A stretch of DNA of 64,000 bases from Phallus indusiatus (GCA_027605045.1 JAQFWX010000005.1:1798001-1862000); one strand, 5' to 3'. Positions 46,071 through 58,608 are shown, numbered from the stretch's first letter. A program made the numbers and translations. Notes: generated from the letters alone by a model not told the origin.

Positions 46071-47876
46071 TCACAAATTCTCCTGAAGTTGCCCCTGCAC
46101 CGTAAACTGCTGGACATGCCCCGCTTGATTTCCCGATCCACCAAAACTGTTATTGGCAAAATATGGTCGCGCCGGATTGTACTCGTGCGCGGCGGCAGTA
46201 ATGGTGTTCTCCAGGGCAGGGTTGGGACATGCGCCAGATGACGCTGCGAAGGGGTACCCTTGATTTTGAAATTGGTATTCCGCCTGTTGATAATGATGTT
46301 GCTGATATTGTTGAGACTGGGGCTGGCCAGGAGGTGGGTACCGCTGACTTTGACTTTGACTGTGATTTTGTTGGTGTTGCTTCCCACTTTCGCGTCTATG
46401 TGCAAAAAAGCCAGATTTGGAAGGAACCACAAGGACGAAAAATCGAACTTACCTGTTATGTCGCGAACCTCCACGATGACGTCCCCGACCATTCGTCTGA
46501 CCGCCGGAACGCTGGAGTGACGAGTGAATGGGGTGAGCGTCTGCGTTCATTTGTCCCTGTATCGGAAAACCTGACGCGAAGGTCGGTTGAATTGGACCTT
46601 GCGCTGTTTGTTGAAATTGAAGCTGGCCGTTGAATGAGGCAGGTGTTATCATTGTCTCGTGCCTCCTCAGCTGACCCGGGTGACGATCAAGACTCTGCAC
46701 AATTTGGGATATTTGCTCCAGAGCCACATTCACACTGTCGGTGAGCGTAGAATTTTGCTGGGAGGACATTGGCATCGGCCTCCTCGCAGGTACTCTCGCG
46801 GCTTTGACTTTAGAGGTGTCTTGAGCAGACAGTTGGGTAGTGGGGCTTTTTGCCGGAAGAGGAGGACTCTTCACTGTCTTTGGAGGTTTTGGTTGGGAGA
46901 CTGCATTCTTCGGGATTTCGGGTGGAAGAAAGAAGGGATGTAGAAGTTTCGATGGGGGCAGACGGTAGGTTTTTTGAGTTGCCTCGGGCTGAGGCGGAGG
47001 GGCGGCGGTACCCGTGGAAGGGTTGGGCTGAGGTGTCATTTGCACACTGGGGAGCGTCGGCTGATGGGGCGGACTGTGCGCTGTCTGAGGTGGCGATGCG
47101 TAACTGAGATTGGGGTCGGTCTGAGGAGAACTATGCACGGGACTCGACGGTTGGGGAGCAGGAGGACTGTGCGTTTGTGCCACTAAGGGCGGGGAAGCTA
47201 CGCCAAGTGTTGCAGGACTCGTAGGAACTGCTTTGTTTGGCGAAGGACTGGCTATCGATGGCAGGACAGTTCTGTTCAGAGGGAATTTAGGAGTGTTTGG
47301 GATTGTGATAGACACGGTCTGAGGGGAGTCAGGTGAAGATGGATTCGACGTCGATTCGCCCGGGCATAATGGGCTAGGTGCTCTCGTAATAAGCGGACGA
47401 GGGATATAGGAAGGTTTGGAATCGAGTTCGAGAGGTAAGCACAAGCTTGGTGTCTGCGCCGGTTTTTTCTCTGATATCTTTGGCGTTGATGATGGAGACG
47501 CTACTGGAACTGGAGTTGAATCAGGCGGGAAATTATCAAATCTTTCCTCCAAAGATGGCAAATTACCAGGAGAAAGGACCATTTCTGGTACAACAACTTC
47601 ACAGTCCGGGCTGGTTTGGATCTGTGGAGTTGAAGGAATCGCAATGATAGGTGCAGTGGCGTCTGGATGCAAATCCAGCTGTTCACTCGTGCAGCGGGCT
47701 GTTGTACGAACGGTCGACCGAACAGCCTTGCATTTGCGTGGTTTGGGAATGCGTAGGACGTTGGTTGGAGTGAGAACGTCATCCACTGCCTCTGCCGAGC
47801 CAGTGATCTTTGTCCTCGATCGTTTGGCTCGACCAGAGCCTTCGACATCTTGGTTATTTTTTCGTTTAGGAGGCAT
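46071..47876 (-). CDS. Disordered Pro/Gln-rich protein with nuclear signal (582 aa, 2 exons)
   Basis: Exon 1 is 47876-46453 and exon 2 is 46395-46071, joined by a 57-nt GT-AG intron that keeps the frame. The protein starts MPPKRKNN and soon has AKRSRTK, a likely nuclear localisation signal. Residues about 60-400 are dominated by Pro, Ser and Thr (many SPP, PSSP and PQP words). A short helix, SVNVALEQISQIVQSLDRH, follows. The C-terminus is Gln/Gly/Arg-rich (GRGRHRGGSRHNR at the exon junction, then QSQSQRYPPPGQPQSQQYQQ). I recognise no catalytic domain. Composition suggests a nuclear scaffold, transcription-related or RNA-binding factor, but this is inference. It shares a roughly 500-bp divergent promoter region with the first F-box gene. 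Confidence 0.8.
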
Positions 47877-48377
47877 CTGGGTATGATGTAGAGATGATTT
47901 GGTTCGAAAACGCTAAGTGGATGTGCGTGCTGTTAATGCTTAGGAAGGTACAACACAATTCTGGGTATTTTATATTCAATTCCTCTCGCGCGAGGGTCGT
48001 CCTTCTCATGACGTCCATCTCTTGTCGGACGACGAAGTCCTTGTCTATCGGTCTATCCTGGGATGTCGCGCTGGACACCTTTTGTCGCGTGGTCCATTTT
48101 GGGGGACATCTGACTCCGGACTGAAGATTGTTGTAATTGTTCACATAATCAGCTAAAAATCACAAGGATTAGAGTAATATTACTTGCGCTAGGAAATCTT
48201 GCATAAAAGAAAGGGAAAAGATATAAGATGTGCACCGAACCGAACTTGAACTTGAATAGGTCTCATATGTACATAGCTGAGCGGCATCGGGGCGAACATG
48301 TGACAGCGTGACTCCCTCGTCTGCTGTAGTACCACCATAGCGTGGGCTCGAGGTCAGTCGCCCGACCATCAAGAGTT
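47877..48377. other. Divergent promoter region, no gene seen
   Basis: This lies between the start codons of the Pro-rich gene (minus) and the first F-box gene (plus). It has only chance frames and no recognised motif. Confidence 0.45.
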
Positions 48378-50053
48378 ATGTCAACTTGTGGCGACAAGCT
48401 GCTATCTCACATTGCTGAACTTCAAACTGAAACAATGTAAGTTATGCTTATAAGAAGCCCTTGATAATTAAAATCTCACTCAAGACGTCTTCCTGACCAG
48501 TAACGCCCAAATACACAATTCCAAGCTTGCGGTGAACAGAGTGTGCCCAGATATTCTCTACAGTATCTTCGTTTTAGCTGTTTACGACTCTAAATATCCA
48601 GAAACTTCAGCCTTGAATATCTCACGTGTTTGTAGTCACTGGAGGAAATTTGCACTAGGGTGGCCGGCTTTATGGGCTTTCGTGAATCTGGATACCACCC
48701 CACGCTCGACTCTCCATTTGTTGATGAGCCGGTCCGGGAATGCTCCTCTTACGTTATCATGGTTTTATGAGAATCAGTGTATTCTCACCGAATTCTTTGA
48801 ACCTAAAGCAAACCTCATCATACCTCGCTTATCTTCACTGACCTTACATCTTCCACACGACATATTCACCCAAATTCATCATCTGTTTCGAGATTCTGGA
48901 GAACTGTCGCTGCAGCATCTGGATATCCACGTGTGTTCAAGGCGGTTATATGAGGATTTTGTATCCGTATCATTGGAGGAATTTCTGCGGATGAACCTCT
49001 CCTGTCTTCGAGTACTCAAACTTGAAATGTTGGATTTTCCATGGCTCGAGTTTCCGCACACCAATTTGACTCATTTCAAACTTTCGTGTCCTCCGAACCC
49101 ACCTGCTCTTTCTCAGCTTCTGGGTTTCCTTCATCGTTGTCCTCTTCTGCGCGACCTTGAAATTTTCATCCTTGGTTGTGAACGTGCCAAAGTAGACATC
49201 GTCGCGGCTCCAACGAAATCATCAACAACCCTGGACTTTCCTAACCTCAAACGGCTCGTGCTAAAGTCACGGGGCATGACAACGACCAGCTATAGTTATA
49301 TCTTGGGGATCTCAAGCCGCATTCGGACAGTGACATCGCTATCCGAGTTCTGTCTAGATTATGGACGATCAGGCAGAGATGCAACCGTACACCCGATTCT
49401 CAACATTTTTTGAGGCAATCCCATCTGGGGTATTGTCTTGCTTTTTGGATCATTGTTATCTCTTCATAAACATCAACTTTGAGACCGAATTCTTCCATAT
49501 TTCCTCTGCGCCCGATCGGATTTGGCCTTCAGGTTATCCGCTTAACATCTCAGGTTGTCTTCCATGGGGTTCTTCAGCTTCGTCCAATCATATAAGTCCA
49601 GTCCTCGAATTGATACGCTCTATGCCTAAAATAACACAGCTGGAGTTAGAATATCGGAGTTGGCGCTCTCAGACTTGGGAGATTCCGCATATTATTGGCT
49701 TACCAAACTCATTTCCTCACCTTGAAACCCTGGGACTCAAGTTTTGGTTTAACCGCTGGTGGCGTCGCCTTGACGTTACTGTGCCCCTGAATTCACTGCC
49801 AGTCGGATTGAAACTGAAAAAGCTTATTCTAACAGACGCTGGTATATTCGCCCAGTCTATTGATCCTCTCCTTGACGCGGTTTCCAGGACTGGAGTTGAG
49901 ACTTTGGAATTATACGGCCACGTATTTAGTCATCCTAGACGTATATTGGACGATGCTTTGCGCGACAAAGGGGTTGTTCTTGTTCGATCATCTCGGAAGA
50001 AGGAAAGATGGAGAGCCACAAAGTGTTTTTGTCAAGACTCAGACGAGGATTAG
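48378..50053 (+). CDS. F-box/LRR-like protein with a one-base frameshift (536 aa if corrected)
   Basis: Exon 1 (48378-48436) encodes MSTCGDKLLSHIAELQTETI, a short coiled coil. A 64-nt intron leads to exon 2 (48501-50053). The F-box follows at once (VNRVCPDILYSIFVLAV, then ISRVCSHWRKFALGWPALW). The rest is the irregular leucine-rich region typical of Agaricomycete F-box proteins. Near 49,406-49,411 a run of six T breaks the frame. Reading it as five T joins LNI to FEAIPSGVLSCF, matching the paralogue at 59438-61087 (RDIFEAIPSG), and gives a whole number of codons. F-box proteins bring substrates to SCF ubiquitin ligases; the target is unknown. The break could be a sequencing error in a homopolymer, an allele, or early decay. 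Confidence 0.8.
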
Positions 50054-50948
50054 GAATACTGCAAATGGATCCGCTCATGATGTACGTGTTAACAGAGTAG
50101 CCTCTCTTAGGTAACCAGCCAAAAATGAGTACAATCACAAGTCACTCTATAAAAAATGTCTCGACAAGTTAAGAACACACAAGTGGTACACTGCGGTCAT
50201 TGGGGACGAAGTCAAACCAAAATGATCTGCAACCTATGCAAGTCATATGACCACAGGGTACCTCAGTGTTCATACCCGCAAATCCCAGGGTGACCACTCA
50301 GCCACCCTTTCGAAAGACCTGCCAGCACAGCCACGAGGGGCAGAGGGTCCAGCTAGGCGCAGAGAGTCATGTATTAGTATTCATACAATGTACACAAATT
50401 ATTGCTTTTAGGTATGTAGGGCACGTCATGAAACCTTCAACCGTCGTAGAACGCGATGGCGAGGCGATTAAAGCGCCGTTGATCGACCACCTGTAAAATA
50501 GCGTCATACATGGATGCCTTCAATTCAAGTAAGAGCGACAAGAGTGCAACCCTTTGTCGAGAGGAAGGTTGCTTGTGGTGGACAAGGTATGAAGAGAATC
50601 GGTTACGCAAGCTTTGGGTTTATATAGGATGTTGGCAGCTTACATAATTAGACGCTTGCTGGCATTGCGGCACGATGCCGCTCGCTCTCCGATGGCACAA
50701 GAATATTTTTGGTGTACTATTGAGAGCCATCCTTCGCTTTCAGCTATTAAAATCATGGATGTATAGGTATGCAATTTTCTTGTACGTTATATATACACAT
50801 TTTACTGTATTTAAATAAGTTTAAATAAATTATAGAGATTATAAATGTCTACGTTAAAGTATAAAAAGTATGATTAGGGTATGATTATTAGAGCAACTTT
50901 TATAATATAATGAGAAATTAATTTTGAGGAAGATCGCGATCGTTATTT
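50054..50948. other. Convergent intergenic region, no gene seen
   Basis: It has short frames only. An AT-rich stretch lies at about 50,770-50,930. Nothing suggests an RNA gene or transposon end. Confidence 0.45.
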
Positions 50949-52143
50949 TCAAGCGGCATTCGGTCGACAACTAGCCTGACTTGACTTGGGCTTCTTGAGC
51001 GTTACCCATTTGTGTTCTCTGATTTCATAGCGGTTTGGGCCTAGGTACCGGGGAGTGAGGAAACTCCAGTCTAGGCAACCGGACATCCAACTCTGTAACC
51101 CGTGGAAAAAGCCCTCGAGATCTTTATCCACCTTTGGCCCGTAAGAAGGGAAGCTCGCCTTGACTTTTTGATACGTCTGAATCGCGTTGATGCATAACTC
51201 TCCTACGCGATCAACTGCGCTTTGTAGGTCCAAGTTGTACTTCTTCATCATAACAGTGACCATATTGTGTTCGTCACCACGTGCTTGTTCGACATTGAAT
51301 GAGAAGATATCCTAATCGAGATGAATACCTCGTCCTGAGCACTTAGTATTGAAGTTCACTCACATTTGAAAACGCCACAAAGTCATTGACGCAATCCTTC
51401 ATCGTAATCATGGAGGGATGTGAGAGGACTTCTTCCGGAAGCTCCATGTCCAAGGAATATTCGATAATGTCAAACAGTGGTTTGCAACCACTGCTAAGAC
51501 GTCGATGTTCAATATATTCTTGTAGCTCTGGGACAGCACCGCTAGCGCGATACTGGGCTTGCAAATGAACAGCGATGAGATATTGTTCGACGTTCTCGAC
51601 AATTCGGGCTTGAACAGCCGGGGTGGCACCAGCAGACATTCTCGACCAATAACTGTTCAGAGACGCGTTAATGAGCAAATAATCAAAACCGCGGGTAACC
51701 CTTGCTTACTCTCTGGTCAATTTTGAACAGTCGGGTTCAATGATTGGCTGCTCCTTTCCTTTGCAATTCGTGGGATTGTATTTCTTAGGGAACGCCATAG
51801 CGTTCATGACGATATCCGAGAAAACTTCGGCATCTCGAGTCGCAAGTTCATCCGAAAGGTCGTCAAGGAGGAAAAGTGTGATCATGAAATCACAGACCAG
51901 GCGAAAGCGTTCGTCGTCAGCGTGATTGTAGCAGAAGGCAGCCAATTGACCAGCACCAAGTTGCCCAATTGTTTTCCGAAGAAGAGGTGTCATTACTCGC
52001 GAATTGTCTTGAACCCATTTCTCCGAAGCAGCCGAAGTCGCGTCTCCATGTTTATGGTAGATGGCGGGATAGGGACAATGTGACCATAGGTCAGGAAGGA
52101 AGAAGCCGGTTTGTTTGGAGGAACTTGTGGAAGCAGTGGACAT
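50949..52143 (-). CDS. Class I sesquiterpene synthase (361 aa, 3 exons)
   Basis: Exons on the minus strand are 52143-51710, 51652-51364 and 51311-50949. The metal-binding aspartate motif is DDLSD (D94, D95, D98). The NSE triad is NDIFSFNVE (N241, S245, E249). The pyrophosphate-sensing R-Y pair is TPRYLG (R329, Y330), and the start FFLPDLWSHCP is typical. Length and motifs match cytosolic fungal enzymes that convert farnesyl diphosphate into sesquiterpene hydrocarbons. The product cannot be read from sequence. The neighbours are two 2OG-Fe(II) dioxygenases (1.4 and 4.9 kb away) and an FMO about 5.5 kb away. All key residues are present, so it should be active. Expression signals could not be assigned. 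Confidence 0.93.
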
Positions 52144-53587
52144 GGTGATTTGAGAAGTATTAAGAAGTGTTGAGGATATTGAGGAGGATCTGAGTAGAAT
52201 AAGATGACTGTGATTTGCTGTATGCCAGATGAAGTCAGGCGGACTGGCTTTATATCCACAACTCCGTCCGACATACCCCATGCATTAGGACGAAATAGGC
52301 AAACTATGTTCAATGTGTATTTCATTCATTGTCGACCTCATGGAATTCCTATGACAATAGTTGTGTCCGAGTCAACTGGCGCCGCATGTAAGCATATGGA
52401 GCAGACACCGAATACAATGCAGCCCTGAAGGAGACTGTGAAAATAGGGACGGTGTTTGAAAAACTGGCATTCCGAAATCCTCGGCAAGGAAGAGAATAAT
52501 ACGTTGGGGCGAAATCTGCACGAGAGCGCATTGAACAACACACTGCAAGACGCGGAGTATAACCTAAGGCCGACGGTGTCCATTCTGATATGTTTATGAA
52601 AGCAATAACCGAAGCCAGGACGGTCCGAAACGAGGTTTCGACAGATGAAGAAAAGTGCCCTCTATAATTATCGGGGACACCGTCGGTCTCGCATGCATGG
52701 GTATATCCAGGCTATCACGGAAACGGAGCGCTGGCTGCTGCTGGAGCGTCAAATCGAAAGCTGGCGTGCCGGAGAGCAAATTTGATGATACCGGAATGCA
52801 GTATTCCCTTTGAAAAACGAAAAGGATTGTACTTCCAAGGGGGGACGGAAGTCCCTTAACCCGTTGACCAAACGTGGTGAGGCTGTTACTAGGGGTCGTG
52901 GGAAGTTAACCCTGGACTTTGTTTTGTTTTTTTCACGCTCAAAGTGCCCAATGTATCCGGTATCTGAAGCTGTTTGGGATGTTTAAGGGATGTTTTTTTC
53001 CCTTTTTTGGGGGTATTTTTCTGGCACCTGAAGATGAATACTGAGTCATAATGAATAAACTGAAGCAGGTATAAAAGCATAGAAAGAAAAACTTACAAAT
53101 AAGAATGAAAAGCAGGTTTTTTGGTTTGGGAAATAGCAAATCTTTCAAATTTTACCGAGAGGACTAGTTATAGCATCAAAAGTGGTCTGGCATTGTCGTG
53201 GTGCGAAACTAAAGCGAGCTGCTTGCAAGTGCGATTATGTAACGTTCTCACGCATTGGCCGGGCCCTGCCGCTCCGGAGATTGAACAGTGCACTCGTGCC
53301 CATCTTTGGCCCATCTCAAAACTTATCCTACCATCTTCAAAAGCTATGCTCTCTAGTTGTTTCATTGATTGCACAACTCTTAGTCTCATATAACGCTCCA
53401 TTTCTATCCTCTTGCGATATTAGGGTTTGCCGGTAAACATGTCTCCAAGAGCAGAAACGTGAGTAAAGCTAATATTATCATAGTTAAAAAAAGAGACTGT
53501 GCTACTACATCAATTGCACTTGAATTATCTGATATGTAAACTGCACGGATTAGCTCATTATATATACGCATCGCAACTAGACCGAGG
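52144..53587. other. Intergenic, no gene seen
   Basis: It holds the terpene synthase promoter on its left side and the 3' flank of the first dioxygenase on its right. The many short frames are inconsistent with spliced genes. Confidence 0.45.
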
Positions 53588-55140
53588 TCAGTTAGCTCGA
53601 ATAGCCTCAGTTCCTCGAGAAGCTTTCCATGTTTCCGGTCCCTGAAAACAAGATAAAGATTCAAAAATTACCAAGTCCCAAGCTTTTCTCAACTTACAGT
53701 TCGATTGGCAACCCTTTGGTACTTTATTCTTCGGCTGAACCATTCGCCTGCAGTAACACCCGAAACGCTCTTCGACGTGTCCGAATTGGATGCAATTCTG
53801 GAGGCAACCAAAGGTGAGTCAACTAATGGTTCCATGATTGCTGCTGAATGTGGCCTTCGCATTGCATTAGGAATAAGAATATACTTGGTAAGCAAGCTTT
53901 ACATGCCTCAAAAAATAGACCAGACTCCATCTCACGTGGTCGCCTTGAGCTCCCGGTGCGGGTACGACTCGATGTATGTTTGAGTGTCTGGGATGAATTA
54001 AATAGGTGATACCGTTTGCGCTGAAGAGTAGATATATTTCTCACAAGATTCCACCTGAATAAACGGACAGAGCATCGCCAATATTACAAATGGCGTGACC
54101 TGGAATCGGCTAGTTTCCCAGAGATAAGATATTTTCGGAAGACGATGAAATCAGAGCTCACTTTGATATATTGCCATTCTCGAGAAGTAGGAGGCAGAAC
54201 TTGAAGACCCCCGATAACATTGTGGTGCAGGAACGACTAGTGAAAACATTAGCTGGGATATACTGCGAAGACTCGTCAAAACTACGCACTAAAGAGCCAA
54301 AATCAGTATGCTCTCCCAAAGATACCTTCTCGCCTGAGATCTTCTTCGGCGGATTGCGGATGACCCTACACTCAGATCCGCTGGGAAGCTCCATACTATG
54401 TCTATCGCTCAACGTATTGACAGGTAATTCCAGATATTCAGTCATGATGTCCAGCAAAGTTCGCAAGACGGCATCGGAGTCTTTCACAAACTCCTTGACA
54501 ACTGCCATTCGACTTGTGACAGTTGAGGGATACTCTCTATGAACTATTTCGGGCCATGCCAGAGCATCGTCTTTGGACACACTGGTAAATTTTCAACTCC
54601 TTTGCTCCAATTGGATACTAATTGCGACACGTACTTGATGAACTCTACTGTGTCCAAGTTGCCATGCTCATCAGTATTGTTCGCACCAGCAGCTTTGTAG
54701 CTAGTGAAGTTGATTAAGCTTCGCTCAATGTTTCGGTGAAAAACGGAAGATTACCCGAAAGAACGACCGGTATCCCCTTGTTCAAACTTCATCTTCTCCT
54801 CAAGGGGTAATGCCATTGTCGCCTCACCCATTTCCCACATCGGTTCAATTTCCACATTGTGATTTTTCAGACTGTTTTAAAGGAACGTTACCATGTAAAA
54901 TCATTTCATCTCATCATATAACATGACATACTAAAAAAATCCTAAGGAAGTGCATGCTTTCCAGAAAGTTTCCTAACACAATGCAGAATAGTTTGTGATG
55001 AGATTTGTGAATGGTGACGAAAGACGTTTCATTACCTTTTCTGATTTATCCCCTTGTTTCAGCTTCTCGTAATCGATTACGAGCAGTGGATGAGTGGGGA
55101 CATTGTCAGGAAACGATGGTATTCCATTAGCGTCGCTCAT
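53588..55140 (-). CDS. 2OG-Fe(II) dioxygenase, IPNS-like, copy 1 (350 aa, 10 exons)
   Basis: Exons on the minus strand are 55140-55036, 54972-54932, 54871-54755, 54700-54635, 54581-54290, 54236-54162, 54109-54045, 53987-53907, 53854-53698 and 53641-53588. The N-terminal DIOX_N region has PTHPLLVIDYEKL, LGFFYLKNH and KFEQGDTGRSFGYKAAG. The iron site is GEHTDFGSL (H201, D203) and NIHRVVPAPG (H259). The 2-oxoglutarate pair is RWS (R273, S275). The family uses O2 and 2-oxoglutarate to hydroxylate or desaturate small molecules in the cytosol. It shares all intron positions with copy 2, so the pair is a local duplication. The last-but-one intron appears to start with GC (AG|GCATGT), where copy 2 has GT. 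A terpenoid substrate is plausible because of the synthase next door. Confidence 0.88.
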
Positions 55141-57012
55141 GATTAGAGGTTGAATTGGTCAAAGGAGATTGAGTGAGTATGATTTCAAGGGAGGTTAGGG
55201 GCTTGTATATATATTATTTACTACGTCATCAATCCGATTTCTCAACAAATTGGAGGGCATCGGCAAACCTAACCAATGTCCAATAGAAGCAATGTTAGCA
55301 CCGTTCGAATTCCCTAGCATTCCCCGATCGTGATTTCGGATCCTGCACTACCCTGTATTTCGAAAGTTATTGGCGTGGCAAGTTCCTGATAGGAAGGGGC
55401 TTCTCCAAACATGTGTCGTTCGCGTCACATGTTGTAGAGTGTAAGTATTCAAGCTGTGCACATACCAAGTTCTTTCGGCTAATCACGAGCTACTTGTTGT
55501 CTGCCAGTTATAGTGGCTCTGGCCTTCAAATCAAAAACCTCAAGCCGAACTAAGAAGAGACTTAGGCCGAAGCCGACAAATATTAATACGACTCATCCGT
55601 GGCGTGTAAAAATTGGATATATGTAGTAATCGCGCAACCGACCAAACAAACAATTCACGGTGATTTTCGAAATGCTATCTATGAGGTAATGAACTCTCTT
55701 GTTCCGATTGATTGAATTCGGACTCTGGCGGGACCAATAGAGATCCTTGGAAAAATTGGGTCCTTTCATCTTATTTTCAAAGATATTGTTTCGCTCTGTT
55801 AAATGAAACTCCTCAGGAGCTGTTTTTATTGTAATGTTCAAGAACAGTGAAACAGCCTTGAAAGTTTGAAACGGCCGCATCCGAAGTCAGTACTTTCATG
55901 ATGTCATAGCCTATTATAGGTCCGATCAGGGTTTCATTTGATCATTATGTTTTGGATAATGTGCAGTGTCAGAGGACATTCTGATTCACGTCTCCCCGGT
56001 TGGTGGCACTGATTGTGAAATTGAGTCATGATTATTTAATTTAAATCGGATTCCGAAGATTCAAGTTGTATTCGATTTTCAGAAATTACAGTAATCGGAG
56101 ATTTTTACTTTGATTTCTTCACGTATCTAAATTTACTAATATCTAATTCAGGTTGACGTTCGTTTAGTATTTGACCCAAAAATCACGGCTTACGAGAACC
56201 TTACGGTTGGTTTAGACGTAGCGTTTGAATTTTCAAGTAACCGGAACCGAACCACTACTAGTACCAGCACCTCTACGACTGACAGATCGTCCTAGGACTC
56301 AATCATCAATACTGTGAAAGCATACAAGGACAATAGGCCTCTCACCTTGCTTTTTATTTGACCGACTCAGAGACTTTGTAGCTTGATCGGCGCGGGGATC
56401 CGAGCCTGAGCAAAATACATGGTAGTGACTGGGTGCAGTGACAAATTGAGGTTCTCCATTCTCAGAAAATTGAATTGTCATGGGCTTAAAGGCTTCTTGG
56501 CCTTGGATCTCGTGACGCAATGAAGAGAGAAGGTGAGTATTGAGCCTGCGCTTTTTACTGGCGGTACCGTTATCCAGTGGTGAGGTTTCAGATGTAGACA
56601 TGGATGACTTGGATTGCTTCAAAGATGAGCGAAGGATGGACTCTCTTGTCGAGTGCCATTTAAACACCAAAAACTGGAAAATAGACATAAATTTGAGCTT
56701 GGGGCCTGAGGTCTAAGGCTTGAATATGAATGTTCCGTCGTCGTCTGCGTATGGATGGACCATTGTTGGTTTGTCCACGCTCGGGCTGCTAGTACAATCT
56801 GTCCGCAGCTTATCAATCATAATAAAATTAACTCTGCGTCCGGATAATATATGACTCCGGATATTTGGACTTCAATTTGAGTCAAGTGAGCTGCTCTCGG
56901 AATTCAATCCTTGCGACAGGGAGATAGAAAATGAATTTATGTAATAGACCGAAACGCACACATGGCTTTGACAAACGGATTTGGAAATGCGTACTGGCAA
57001 AACATACACTCA
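55141..57012. other. Intergenic between the two dioxygenase genes, largely empty
   Basis: Promoter sequence of copy 1 lies on the left. Except for the weak frame at 56299-56601, I see no gene, no repeat and no RNA. Confidence 0.4.
56299..56601 (-). CDS. Weak hypothetical small protein (about 100 aa)
   Basis: A frame starting MSTSETSPLDNGTASKKRRL encodes a short polar protein with a basic KKRRL patch and a Ser/Arg-rich end. I recognise no domain. An overlapping frame extends upstream to about 56,688 without a clear start. It could be a small nuclear-type protein or a chance frame. Confidence 0.2.
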   Translation of the reverse strand: MSTSETSPLDNGTASKKRRLNTHLLSSLRHEIQGQEAFKPMTIQFSENGEPQFVTAPSHYHVFCSGSDPRADQATKSLSRSNKKQGERPIVLVCFHSIDD

Positions 57013-58608
57013 TCAACCCGAAATGTTTTCCGTTCCTTGAGAAGCCTTCCACGTGTCTGGGGTCTAATTATATTCACATGCAACAAGGCAGTTAGAGTCA
57101 TGTGCCAATTAGCTAGTCAGCATGAGCTTACAATTTGATTGGCTGCCCTCCGATATTTCACCCTACGAGCGCACCATTCGCCAGCCGTTACACCTTTTGG
57201 TATACCACTAGGTAATATACCGCCGGTAGCCTGGATCTTCGAAGAGACCAGCGCCGAGTCCATAAGTGGTTCCATAATGGCCGTTGCATGAGGTCTTTGT
57301 CGACCAAAAAATAGGAATGGGAATCAATGGCGTATGCTGAAAAAGAAGCTTTCGTTTGACATACCTGAGGAAATATACTAAGCTCCATCTCACATAGTCG
57401 CCCTGCGCTCCCGGGGCAGGTACGACTCGGTGTACGCTTGAACGTCTTTGCGACGGAAGAAAGTATTAGGGACTCAAATTGAATATGAAAACTCGACAAC
57501 TCACAAAATTCCTGCGGAATAGATAGATAATGCATCACCAATGTTACAGATGGCGTGTCCTTCAAGGGGCTAATTATATGGTACAGGAGCTGTGGACGAC
57601 CGGATATATCACTGTAAATAGGCTTACCTTAATATATTGCCATTCCTTTGAAATGGGACTTAAAACTTGCAATCCACCGAGAATATTATGATGTAGGAAG
57701 GACTGTATTTCAGCGGGGTATTAGTCACTTGAATTTGAAACGAAAATCATAACTTCCCAAAGAACCGAAATCGGTGTGAGCTCCTAGAGATACTTTATCG
57801 CCCGTAATACTCTTGGGGGAGTTGCGAATGACTCTGCATTCACATCCGCTGAACTTTTCAAAATCATGCCTTTCTCTCAAAATCTGGGCCGGTAACTCAA
57901 GGTATTCGCTTAAAATATCGAGCAAAAACCGCAAGACAGCATTTGACTCTTCGATGAACTTTTTGATAGATGACATTCGACTAGTCACGGTGGAGGGATA
58001 ATCGCGGTGGACGATTTTAGGCCATGCTAGAGCATCGTCTTTAGCAACACTATTTATTCATTTGAGTCTTTTTTCTTTTATTTCTCTTATTGAAAATGCC
58101 TACTTGATGAACTCTGCTGTGTCCAGCTGACCATATTGGTCTCTATTCGCGCCGACAGCTTTATACCTTGAAGAAACAAAAAGTCAGTGCTTTTCACCCA
58201 AAACCTTGTTTTCGAAAATTACCCGAAGGAGCGGCCCGTATCCCCTTGCTCAAACTTCATCTTCTCTTTGAGAGGAAGAGCCATCGTCGCTGCACCCATT
58301 TCCCACATTGGCTGAATATCTACATGGTGATTTTTAAGACTAATCAAGAAAAGTTGCAGTCATTACTATTAGTATACGGTAGAACTGAGGATTGGATAGC
58401 ATACTAAAAGAAGCCTATAGATGTGCAGGCTGTCCAGAAAGAATCCTAAATAACACATGAGCGATAATATATACGTATTGGGACTTGGGACATATTTATG
58501 TACTCTCTCGGACTTAACCCCTTGTTTCAGCTTTTCATAATCAATTATGAGCAGTGGATGGGTTGGGACGTCTTCTGGAAACGACGGTATGTCTTGAACT
58601 TTGCTCAT
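57013..58608 (-). CDS. 2OG-Fe(II) dioxygenase, IPNS-like, copy 2 (350 aa if spliced as copy 1; one donor site lost)
   Basis: By alignment with copy 1, exons on the minus strand are 58608-58504, 58445-58405, 58339-58223, 58166-58104, 58049-57758, 57702-57628, 57569-57505, 57445-57365, 57294-57132 and 57063-57013. The active-site residues are all there: GAHTDFGSL (H200, D202), SVHRVVPAPG (H258) and RWS (R272, S274). The fifth intron is the problem. Exon 5 should end at TTG, but the next bases are GGAAGT instead of GT. The nearest GT, four bases on, gives a frameshift and an early stop. The gene may therefore be dead at the RNA level, use a non-canonical donor, or carry a sequence error. Otherwise it is as well preserved as copy 1 and probably descends from the same local duplication. 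Confidence 0.8.

Noticed and set aside
47416..47886. A plus-strand ORF opposite the Pro-rich gene
   Set aside because: It is the antisense shadow of a long Pro/Ser coding exon, whose composition suppresses stops on the other strand.
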